A stretch of 64,000 nt of DNA from Liolophura sinensis (taxonomy: Eukaryota; Mollusca; Polyplacophora; Chitonida; Chitonidae), in NCBI RefSeq assembly GCF_032854445.1, contig NC_088301.1, positions 39,855,187 through 39,919,186 on the forward strand. Reading direction: 5' to 3'. A program made the translations under genes and the position numbers. Below the pieces are notes generated by a model. It saw nothing but the letters and a program-made list of their open reading frames with translations. It had not been told where the DNA came from and searched no databases. Positions 15,042-23,869 of this stretch are shown here, one piece after another; the first letter of the stretch is position 1, and each line of letters opens with the position of its first letter.

Positions 15042-15436
15042 GTTATATAACGATTCTGCTTGACAAAATACAAAATGATAACAAGAGTTTATTCTATTAA
15101 CTAAATTAATTATGTGAATAATTTTGTAGGAAATACTAAAAAAGTGTTACTTTTATACTGTAATATTTTCATGGTTTGAATCTCGGCCTGCTCGGTATAT
15201 GTGCGTTGCTGATTTAGTGTCATCTGGCACACGTGTCTATCAGTCAAATTTAGAATAGCACCAAGAATTTATCATCTTCATTCGAGATAAAATTCTTCTC
15301 ATCAACTAATCAATGTTTAAAAATAACGAGATTAAAATGTTGACACTTACCACCACGTTGAGCCAACTTTAGAAAAACACTGGCAATACCACGTCAAGAA
15401 AAGCCCAAAGAGAAACCTTCCAAATACGTTAGCCAT
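2278..15436 (-). CDS. Wnt2: Wnt2 secreted signalling ligand, complete five-exon gene
   Basis: Wnt2 is a lipid-modified, cysteine-rich ligand that leaves the cell and binds Frizzled/LRP receptors to start Wnt signalling. Five exons (15351-15436, 14294-14529, 8877-9154, 8072-8336, 2278-2498) join in frame at GT/AG junctions into 1086 bp, 361 residues plus stop; human WNT2 has 360. Residues 1-20 ([20 protein letters not shown]) form a signal peptide. The mature part has 24 cysteines, the usual Wnt number. [14 protein letters not shown] carries the serine acylated by Porcupine (Ser216), and NKS at 299 matches the glycosylation sequon of vertebrate WNT2. Diagnostic Wnt2 matches include STWWF after the signal peptide, [37 protein letters not shown] and [10 protein letters not shown]. 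Introns are large (0.5-5.6 kb) and carry repeats. The subfamily call rests on remembered human WNT2; WNT2 against WNT2B cannot be distinguished in an invertebrate with one copy. Confidence 0.96.
2760..3090 (-). repeat. SINE family B, 5'-truncated copy
   Basis: Read on the minus strand, GACTGGTTGGCC, GTGTCTGATGTCTTC and CAGTGGTGGCAACA follow the body of the copies at 26395-26690 and 51320-51690. The tRNA-like head is not evident here. It lies in the last Wnt2 intron. Confidence 0.5.
5200..6625. repeat. Degenerate minisatellite of about 26-bp units with near-CRE motifs
   Basis: About 1.4 kb consists of imperfect tandem copies of a unit near TGATGTCATGTTGATGTAAT followed by GGGCAG. Unit length drifts and many copies carry substitutions or small indels. 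Most copies include TGATGTCA, one base from the cAMP response element; the copy at 5341-5348 is the exact palindrome TGACGTCA. It lies in the last intron of Wnt2, transcribed from the opposite strand. No protein is encoded. Confidence 0.9.
7383..7560 (-). repeat. SINE family A copy (diverged)
   Basis: The plus strand shows TTTAATTGGTGCTTAACGC, then GCGACGGCGGTCAGAATCAT and GGGAGGAAACCGGG. This is the body of the dispersed element best preserved at 60571-60745, so the element reads on the minus strand with its AT-rich tail at the low-coordinate end. It sits in the last Wnt2 intron. Confidence 0.75.
8072..8336 (-). CDS. Wnt2: Wnt2 exon 4 (acylation site)
   Basis: The exon begins at [20 protein letters not shown] and runs to [11 protein letters not shown]. 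It contains the Porcupine-acylated serine in HGVSG, the RTCWLAM block, the YNGA.QV.MNQ.GTG segment and the DLVY.E.SPDYC motif typical of Wnt2. The acceptor is TTTTCTGGAG|GCA and the donor AGAG|GTATGT. Length 265 bp. Confidence 0.97.
8578..8745 (-). repeat. SINE family A copy
   Basis: The plus strand shows TTGGTGTTTTACGCCGTTCT, TTTATGGTGGGAGGAAACCG, and ACCGGAGAGGAAGTTAGTAT. The order of blocks matches the 60571 copy. It lies in intron 3 of Wnt2, about 240 bp from exon 4. Confidence 0.8.
8877..9154 (-). CDS. Wnt2: Wnt2 exon 3
   Basis: The acceptor is TATAACAG|GT and the donor AGGAGG|GTATGT. It encodes [53 protein letters not shown] and [15 protein letters not shown]. The SREA.FVY start reproduces the human exon junction. 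Length 278 bp, exact in phase with both neighbours. Confidence 0.97.
10956..11022. repeat. (TA)n microsatellite
   Basis: About 67 bp of uninterrupted TA dinucleotide lie in intron 2 of Wnt2. An apparent Tyr-Ile repeat open frame across it is an artefact of the dinucleotide. Confidence 0.98.
11080..11215 (+). repeat. Possible tRNA-type SINE fragment, plus orientation
   Basis: GTTCAAATCCC at about 11105 resembles an RNA polymerase III B box. The segment ends in ACACCAACCAAATAAATAAA, the 3' tail of the family A SINE. The body between is short and degenerate. Confidence 0.4.
14294..14529 (-). CDS. Wnt2: Wnt2 exon 2
   Basis: The acceptor is TTTCTAG|G and the donor AAAG|GTGAGC. It encodes [15 protein letters not shown], then the first conserved cysteines in [20 protein letters not shown], then ECQYRF and [10 protein letters not shown], closing with FGKIILK. 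All are Wnt2 landmarks in the family order. Length is 236 bp with one leading and one trailing phase base. Confidence 0.96.
14983..15037. repeat. (AT)n microsatellite
   Basis: About 55 bp of AT dinucleotide lie in intron 1 of Wnt2, roughly 300 bp from exon 1. Confidence 0.98.
15351..15436 (-). CDS. Wnt2: Wnt2 exon 1 (signal peptide)
   Basis: The exon encodes the start methionine and hydrophobic signal peptide, then KVGSTWW, which aligns with the NSSWW just after the signal peptide of human WNT2. The donor is TG|GTAAGT, leaving two bases of a codon that the G opening exon 2 completes as Trp. The ATG at 15436 is the only in-frame start before the signal sequence. Confidence 0.93.
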
Positions 15437-15620
15437 AGCGACTGCTCCATTTGATGCCTACCATATCGTATACACTACTGAACGACATCTCGAAAATCCT
15501 TGAGAGAGCTATATACTTCCCCCTCCCCCACCAAATATGGGGTACGAAGGCGGCGGACTCGGAAGACGATTGGCTCCCACGTGAGATCAAAGGTTAGCTC
15601 GGCTATAAGATGGAAGCCCA
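15437..15620 (-). promoter_or_regulatory. Predicted Wnt2 promoter with TATA, CArG, CCAAT, E-box and TCF/LEF-like sites
   Basis: Reading upstream from the Wnt2 ATG: a TATATAG box at 15510-15516 about 75 bp away, the SRF-type CArG box CCAAATATGG at 15531-15540, an inverted CCAAT element (CGATTGG) near 15568, the E-box CACGTG at 15578-15583 and directly abutting it AGATCAAAGG at 15584-15593, which matches the TCF/LEF consensus. The segment is more GC-rich than its surroundings. The sites are read from sequence; use of the promoter is inference, and no start site is visible. Confidence 0.5.
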
Positions 15621-18600
15621 AGGGGAAAACAGTTCAGTCTCGGACCATTTAACAAGAGGCTATACCCTTAAAGTCGTCCTGGAAGCGTTTATGTTTTTGT
15701 CAACCTCCAGAGAGGGATCGGCCTAACTGGCGAGACTGCTGAGTGTACAGAGTTGGAACTACAACAAATGACATCAAATAGAAAACTGTATTATCTCTTC
15801 ACAGGACAGCCAAGCACGACTCGGCATTAAGATCCGAGCTACCCACAGAAAACTGATGTTCGTGAATATTCTCTGCCTTGCGCATCAAAGCTATGGCCGT
15901 GGTTTGAAGCCTGGTTTCCGGCTGGTTTGACAATTGGTTCCGAGGCTCTTGTGAAAGATGTTCACATGAGGGGTATCGGTGGCCAGCACCGCCCACTGCT
16001 GGCACAACAGCCTTTTGTGCCATGTAACAAACTAGCCAGTAATTAGCCCCCAGGAGACATGTTTACACGTCCCGTGGCTGCCGGCTATAGAATTAATTCG
16101 ACCCTGGATACAATATGGAAATTTTAATGTACTGCTTAACTGAAGAAAAAAAAAATGAAAAAAAAATCATTTTGTTAAACGCCAAAGGAAGTTGCATTTA
16201 CCCTTGTATGGTAGAGAACTGATACTCGCTAGTCCCAAACCCAACCTTTACGACCCAGTGTCGAAATCAAAAGTTTAAAACTGGCACAAAGTTTACAAGG
16301 TGTTACCGGCAATAAATAAATACGTTTAAAATGACAATTCTTACTTACTCCATAGTATATTACATTGCAACAATGTACACAAAATAAAAGTTTTAATTAA
16401 TTATCTGCCCAGAAAATGTAAGAATCATGTATCAATTTAATAAAGGCCCCTGGTCACTTTTCACATCGTTTTGTAAATGTGACGCATTCAGAAAATTTTA
16501 AACAGAAGTCTCATATAACAGAGTCTGTAATCGACCACAAAGACTGTGACAGTTATGGCTCTGACCTTCATCACTTTGGAACAAACATAATTAATGTAGG
16601 ATTAGTTGTCTAATTTGCCCAGGGACGATTTAATGACACAAATTTCTTCACACGACTCTGGTTGCTTTTCCTTTGAACTCTTTATAAAGCTTTTGATTTG
16701 CACGTAACCGTTTAATATCATTGGTCATCCAGTGCACCTGACCCTCACACCAGGGTGTACGGAGCGTGCACTCAAACATGGCTGGAAACTTCACTAAACT
16801 TCACAGATGCAAGGCCTATCGCTATGATGGTCTAAAAGTAAAGTACGGTGGCATTTTACGCGAATTTGCTACCTATTAATTTTAAATGACGTGAAGGCTC
16901 AGGTTAACACTCGTACACCATATAACCAGACGCAAAACCGAGGCAAATTCAAACGTCTGTTTTATCAGGAATATTCTTATTTTCCTTAATTCTCATATAA
17001 TAGGAAGTGCCTGAAATACATCAGCATACGTGTTCAAGGGTCAAGAGGTACGCTTTTATATATAAGTGGTATCAAATAGTATACAGTATTGCTCAGAATG
17101 TGTTCCACCTGGAGAAATTGAAATGTGGTTGTCGATTGAATTACGTAACCGCCTTTCCCGGGTACTTCAATATTACAGTATTACTTTATTTTTTTCTTTT
17201 TTATTGTTATTATTTTTTTTTTGGCCATTTCTTTCAATAAGGGTAAATACTTTCAGTACTTTTACTCCCCATCATCACCTACATAACATAAAACAAATCC
17301 TTATTATTTCGACCCAACTTCATGTTTGTTTCCACTTAGCCCAAAGACGCCTAGGAGCTTAGAGGTATCAGTTCGTTAATTTATCAGTCCGTCTACCCAT
17401 ATCTTTACTTTATCTTCATATGCTTCTAGCCAGGATTACCAAACTTGTAGTCTACCACATGTTCACTTATGGATTAAGAAGAGCCCGATTCATTTTCTTT
17501 GACCTTAGTCAACGTTTTGAAGGTCATTTGGTTCCTTTAAGCCACATTTTGTAACAATATTTTATACCTGACATTTCTTGAACTCTCTCTTGAGGAATTT
17601 TTACCAAACTTTATACCATATGTACTCCATCATTGAGCCTGTACCTCCTTTACCTTGTATACAAACTATCTCGGCTTGCAAAATGCAATTCGAGGATTTT
17701 TAGTGCGCTTCACGGTACTTACTTTGTTGCCAATAACCTCTTAATAAACGATTTTACTTAAACGACTAAATTAACATGTAAACAGGATGTTTGATGATAA
17801 ATAAGTCAAAGCATTCCGCTATAGATCATCCATTACACATTGCAGTCTTATAGCGTCTCCCTCTACTTCAATTAACAGTTACAACGCTGTTCACAGTTTT
17901 CTTATCTATCGAACAGGGAGAATGAAGAGGAGGAAAGGTAGAAAGACGGACAGGAAATGGGAAAGCCTACCCCATTTACAAAGCGTGGGTGGAGGAGGGT
18001 GGGGGGACCCCGGTTAATGTGCTGGGGTAGTTTACTCCCCCGCCTCCCACCACCCCAACTCCACCCACATTCGACACCGCTGGTAGGATAGGAAATATAT
18101 GTAAACATCGACAAATATGTGAAGTTATATTATTTTAAAGTTAGTCTCGTTTTTACAGATAACATGAACATGTACTCAAATTTACATGGAGAATGTTTAA
18201 ATTCATTTATTTCCTTTCGTTCATATTTCTGCAAAGCCGTTTAGAATGCAATGACTCCGTCTGTCGGTACCCTAAAAGATGGAAGACAACTTGTTCATGG
18301 AAACATAGGGTAGCGAAGCCTAATCCGGGGCCCATATATGATGCCTCTGAAACCTCGACTAATATGCTGGGATAGTCGCCCGGCGAGCCCACAATCACCA
18401 TCCACCCACGCACACATTTTAGTTTCCTTCCCATGCCAGTGATAGTTTGAAAAATGAACTGAACTGATACCAGTCCTTGGGATCTGTAATATTATACCAT
18501 ATAATCAAGTTTTAATGCGTAAGTTAGTTAATCAAAGATGGCATATAACAGAATATGAATCCAACCCTCAGCTCAATACGTCCAAGGTTATCTTGTCCTA

Positions 18601-19159
18601 CACGCACTAAATACTCCTCACCATTCACTGTTATGAACTCTGTACCTTTCACTGTGATCCAAACAGTTCTTAATCATTCCAGTATGTTGTACAACATGTC
18701 TGTTTTAGCACCAACTGCGCATCAAGTCGAACCCAGGCTATTTTATAGTTAGGAAATGGATCAAAGGCTTGCCCGCGGGGCGAAACGGTGCCCCCATACG
18801 AGCGAGCCACGAGCGGACCTTGGGTGGTTCACACCATCAAAGCCGGGTAAGAATGCGCGAGGTCAAACTACAGGACACTCACCTGAATGATCATAATCAC
18901 ACAAACGTCAATTTATCAAAACCCGCCTTCTTTTACACATGGGTACCGAGAGTCGCTTTCCGGATGCAGTGAAAATGAGTTATAATTTGTTGTCATTTTC
19001 AGGTTGTTTTACCTTCGTTATCGCTTCTTTCTGTCAGAAAACGACCTACTTTTACTTGGGAATAAGCTTCATTTTCTTTGTAAAACATGCAATAGGCTTC
19101 GTGAAGGGCAATTTGCTGGTGTGAAAAAAATATATCAATCTCAAATTATCTCGATAAGA

Positions 19160-19790
19160 AATCTGTGCTGTCATCACAGCAGTATTCTGTCATGCTGGTG
19201 GAGCGCCACCATTGGTTCTGTTGGTGCTGTGTCATCATTATGTCTTATATTTATGTTATGCCATAATTTGTCCCATTGGTGCCCTTCCTTCCTTCTGTCC
19301 TATTTCTGCTGTGCCATCATTGGTCCTATAGTAGTCCTCTTTCGTCATTCTGTCGTATGCCATTATGCTGTATGCTACTGGTTGACTGCTGCCATTTCGA
19401 CCATTTCGTTCTGTGACATTATACTGCCCTATTTGTGATGTCTATTCATTTTGTCCCATTGGTGCTTTGCGCTGGTTTTAATCCCGTGTCTTCATTTTGT
19501 CCTGTTGGTGCGCCATCATCATTTTGTCTCATATATACAGTGTCATCACGTTGTTAATACTTAAATGGAACAACGTTCTTCTGCTGTGACACACAACGCT
19601 GTTCATATGATGCTGTGTGATCATTCCTTACTATTTGTAGCACGTACTATATTATACTCATTCTGGCCTGACCGTGAGGTGTTGTCATTCGGCCCCGACG
19701 ATTCTACGTTATCCTTTGACCCTAACGATGCTGTGGTGTCAAGTCGCCTTAGACTACATGCAGGTCCTGTGTTACCACTGAGTCCTGGTA
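19160..19790. repeat. Degenerate low-complexity tandem tract
   Basis: Blocks such as CATTGGT(T/C)CTGTTGGTGCTG, GTGCCATCATTGGTCCTAT and CATTTTGTCCTGTTGGTGC recur with heavy decay. An open frame of 185 codons (19565-20122) starts inside it and looks like a by-product of this biased sequence. Confidence 0.55.
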
Positions 19791-20944
19791 ACATGAATGC
19801 TGTCTTGACTGAAGCGTTGGTATTATATACCAAGCAGTTTGAGCTCTTTTCGGTGGCCCGTCCCTCAGGCAGACATTGCGCGACAGTGGCTGGGGGAAAA
19901 GCCTATTACACGGTTAGTTTGCTTTCTAAGCGCGAACATGATCTGTGCGACAAGAACCTTGTCCAAGCAGTTAAACCAAAACGCACCCGTCGGCATTCGT
20001 CAACGCTATATAGCTGTCAGAAGAACATATATGTAGGATACCTCTACATACGCCACCACAACTTCCAGAACAGTCTTCATCGTCCGTCGTGTACAACTCC
20101 ATCTCTGCGGATGCATTCTTAGCTCGCCGAAACTTAGGCCACTGCTATGTCCTCCGGCAGCATTTATCTGCATTAAACTGCACAAATAAAATGATGACAT
20201 TAAAACACAGGTCACACGTCCTGTCACATGTCAATCGGTATTTGAGAATGTAAGGGATGTCTTTTATTTTTTTTTTATATTTGTAATATCTTGTAAACCA
20301 TTTTTCAAGGCAATATCATATTCAACTCCACAGCTATGTACCGTCACTATAGCAACTCACTATTATTTAGTCGTTTATGTTTAGCCTAGGTTTATATGTT
20401 ATACTAAGCATGAAAAATTACGTTCTGTTAAATTGGAGAATGCTCTCCAAATATCAGCCAAAGTTCTAAGGATTAAATAAATGTAAGCGATGGACATCTT
20501 TCACTTAAAAGGCACAGAGCTACCAAGTTACTGTTTCACGGATGTTTTCACATTTAACCGAAAAATGTTAGAGCTGTTCCTGCCTTATTCAGTACCGTTC
20601 ATTACATACATTAATCCTGGATTATAGTACAGGGTTAGCTTAGGTATAAGAAATCTGTCTGGCTTTCGTAGACATCGATACTTAAACACTTGTTGACCTT
20701 TGTACCATTATAAGATCACTTAAGTTTTCAAGTAAATGTGTGTAGCGAAAACACTACAACGTGGACAGCATGGTATCCCATGCACATACAGTTCTTAATT
20801 ATACTGTTCCAACCATTTAACTGGTAGTATTGTAACGTTATGAGAAGTCTTTTACGCAAGTCTTTAAGCGTTACTAAGCCTAGATGCACCATTAACAGTA
20901 AGCGCTACCTGTGTGTTTATGGCAAGTCTCCGTGGACTGAAGAT

Positions 20945-21212
20945 TGGTTTTATTTGATTGGAGTTTCCTGCCGTACTCAAGTATATTTCACTAATATGAC
21001 GACGGCCAGAATTACTTATGTTGGGAAGAAAACCGACTAGAGCTCGATGGGTATCCACGACCTAGTTGCTGTCTGGCCCTCCCACGCAGCTCTACGACCG
21101 GAGATGGAGCCATCCATGAGCTGGAATTCCACAGACATCGGCCGCCTGCATTGCTGAGAGGTCCCTGGGTTCTTGTGCAACGCTGGCATGCTAACAACTC
21201 GACCACGGGTAC
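20945..21212 (-). repeat. SINE family A, near full length with tRNA-like head
   Basis: On the minus strand the element begins GTGGTCGAGTTGTTAGCATG, a tRNA-like A-box region, continues through ACCCAGGGACCTCTCAGCAA, and ends in the family body GTATTACTT-free form: TCTGGCCGTCGTCATATTAG, TGAAATATACTTGAGTACGG, CTCCAATCAAATAAA. The head plus body plus AATAAA-type tail marks it as a SINE rather than a tRNA gene. Confidence 0.75.
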
Positions 21213-21360
21213 CCGTATATCATATATACATGGCCATCTATTTATAGTCTATACGTACTATATGATCACATGAAGTGGACATCACTGAAATGATATAACA
21301 CACATTTGACGAGAAACTCATTCGTACTACTAAAACTAAACATGTATATAACAGATCGAA

Positions 21361-21552
21361 CTTTACCTTAATTCCTCAACCTATTCGCATATAAAAGAGC
21401 AACTTTCAGTGCAATTAATGCAAATTTTTTATTTGATCTTGGAGACGGGGCTTCACCAAAAGTATAATTTTATCAGTCCACACAGTGAAATGTCCTCAGA
21501 AGTTGTTTAAATACACATTGTAAACATACGAAAAGGGTGAAGAATTGCAGTA
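21361..21552. mobile_element. MITE family 1, copy 1
   Basis: About 192 bp are bounded by imperfect terminal inverted repeats: CTTTACCTTAATTCCTCAAC at one end and the inverse of TACTGCAATTCTTCACCC at the other. The interior (CTTCACCAAAAGTATAATTT, ATCAGTCCACACAG) matches copy 2 at 27501-27724. No coding capacity, so a non-autonomous element. Confidence 0.7.
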
Positions 21553-23773
21553 TATATGTGGCATCGCGATACGGAAATAGTCATTAAACGATAAAATGAT
21601 CGCACAGTATTTCACCTCACTGTAAAATATATCCACTTCATTTCCCATGACATCTATTCCTGAACATGCGACTAGGCGGCCAAAATATCTGTTATAAGGC
21701 ATGACATGAACAGCATGCATCCAAACAACCCCCGAAAGCGTAGAGATTACTTGCTTCGTGAATGTATAGATCTAGTTCCTTAGTAGTCTTGTTGACATCA
21801 ATAGAATCAACTTAGAGCTAGCCTTCTCTTGCATCATACCAACCGTTTTAATTTCACGATTGTTTCTTCTGGATTCATGAAGATTTAATCTGGATTAATG
21901 ATGGCTTGGGAATTTTGGAATGTGAATGTCGGAACTAACGCTTAGACACTCTACTTTCTAAAGCAGATATTTTGATTTTAGTTTGCCGTTGTTCTGGTAT
22001 GCATTCATATCATTACACTCACAAATCTGAACGCCGTCGTATAATAAACGACACTTTCTTCAGTACCGTTTAAGACACCAACGAAATTAACAAATGCTTC
22101 AACGGGTGATCGCTACGATTCAGTACGAATGATAAATTTCCCCGAAGTACATGTACGTAGTTGAGTTACTCAGGAGAAATTGTATCTTGACTTTTGCGTC
22201 ATCATCATGCAGGTTGGTTTTCATCATAACTGTAAAGAACCAATATCACATAAATCTCTGATTACAAATTCAACACAACCCATGGCACTTAATACTCAAC
22301 AAAACTTTATTGTCCACAGAACACTGTCAATTACTCGATTGTTGAACAAAATAGTACGTCTCACCATCAATTGTAATCTTCCAGCCTGGACACAGCATTC
22401 ACAAGAATGCATTAGTTCACCTCTATCAAGAAGTAGTTGCCTTCACATAGAGAGATCAAACATGAATATTCCCAAATATTCCCAAGTTCAAAGATTCTAC
22501 CCAATGACTTAAAGTACACAGCATGTGCTTTTACGACTTGCGTCTCATCTTAAATTCAACATCAAATATCCCAAAAATTATTTTAACAGAAATAAAATTA
22601 CCATTTACCAAATTTGATGTCAATCTCAAAAAAAAAAATGGATGTCTGGAAGATACATAAAATTGAATCAGCAGTAACGGATCGTTCTGAATGCTCAGAA
22701 TAACACATCACACTTTTGCACCAAAACAATATTCCTTATTTTCAGCAAACTGCAGTACTGAATAGGTTAGGTCCATGAACTATAGATTGACAGGATATAT
22801 ACAACGCTCAACAAATCTTTTTTATTCAATAACGAGACTTTTGGTGAAAAAATGTAGTTCAAGGAAAAGGTTCAATTTTAGCATGAAGTAGGATTTGGTT
22901 GAAAATTTTATTATGAGAGAGATAGATTGAAACAGTTAGTATGTTACTATCAATAAAGATTACAAAGGTAGGGGGTAGTCCTTCAAGGCAGTCAGAATTA
23001 CTTGCTTACTAAACTAATAACAGGCAAATATGTAATTCAGATTGGGATTCAAAGACCAGAATTTTGTAATATTGGTTTTGTGTACATTTATTGAAAATAC
23101 TTGATGGGATAAACAAGTAACTGATGTTTTTGAGAAAGTACAAAAAGATCAGCAAAACGCTCTAGTCTCAAAAATTATTGACACAGATGAGGACAAAAGA
23201 ATCCGACAAATTGCCTGTTCTACTAGCCATCACAGAAGAACTTTACTTGATTTTTAGCCATCCCATGAGAAAAAGTATAAGACATTTTTACATGAAAATC
23301 TTCCCCCTTTGACGTGTGATTTGTTACATGTTCACTCATTAAATGCTTTCATACTGACGTACCGCATTGCCCAATCTAGCTTCCAAAACACAATAAAGAA
23401 AGTAAGGCAACATCACAACTCAAGGTCTTTTCTGAACAAAAACCATTCATCTCTTTAGATATGTCAATAAAATTGCAAGACCTTTGATCAACTGACACAA
23501 GTTTGCTTCTTTTGGAACAATGTACTTTGCTTGTCTTACTACTGAACTGCTTTGGGGAAAAAAGGTTTTAGAAATTCTTCCACAGGCATCTGAAAAATTT
23601 TTGAACCAGTTTTTCAAAAGTTAAAAAAAAACCAAATTTGCAATTTGGAATAAAGTATTTATCCACAAGGTGTCATCTCAGAAAACACAATCCTATTCAT
23701 GGTAAGGAAAATGAAACCAAGCACTTTATAATAAATAATGATATTGGCAGTCTTGCAGGTCCTGCTACTGTGT

Positions 23774-23869
23774 TTATATTCGAGACAGCTGGTGAAGGAG
23801 ATTGGATGGAAGAATTGCCTCCAGCTTCTCTAAGATGTAGCTGATGGGAAGGTACACCCAACTGAGAAC
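23774..23869 (-). CDS. ST7: ST7 exon 15 (terminal)
   Basis: It encodes [20 protein letters not shown] then [11 protein letters not shown] and TAA, matching the family's C-terminal VMEKVESILPSSLWHQLTRI pattern. Acceptor CTACACAG|GTT. Confidence 0.95.
   Translation of the reverse strand, partial: VLSWVYLPISYILEKLEAILPSNLLHQLSRI

Larger units (their letters stand above)
15621..23773. other. Intergenic region between Wnt2 and ST7
   Basis: About 8.2 kb separate the Wnt2 promoter from the ST7 stop codon. It holds the ST7 3' UTR at its high-coordinate end, a SINE (20945-21212), a MITE copy (21361-21552), a degenerate repeat tract (19160-19790) and otherwise unremarkable AT-rich sequence. A purine/pyrimidine-biased GC-rich patch lies at 17915-18070. 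I find no exon with convincing coding character. Confidence 0.5.

Noticed and set aside
19565-20122. Longest open frame of the window, 185 codons, plus strand
   Set aside because: It starts in a decayed repeat tract, has no recognisable domain, and other frames are open over parts of it. Unspliced frames of this size occur by chance in biased sequence.
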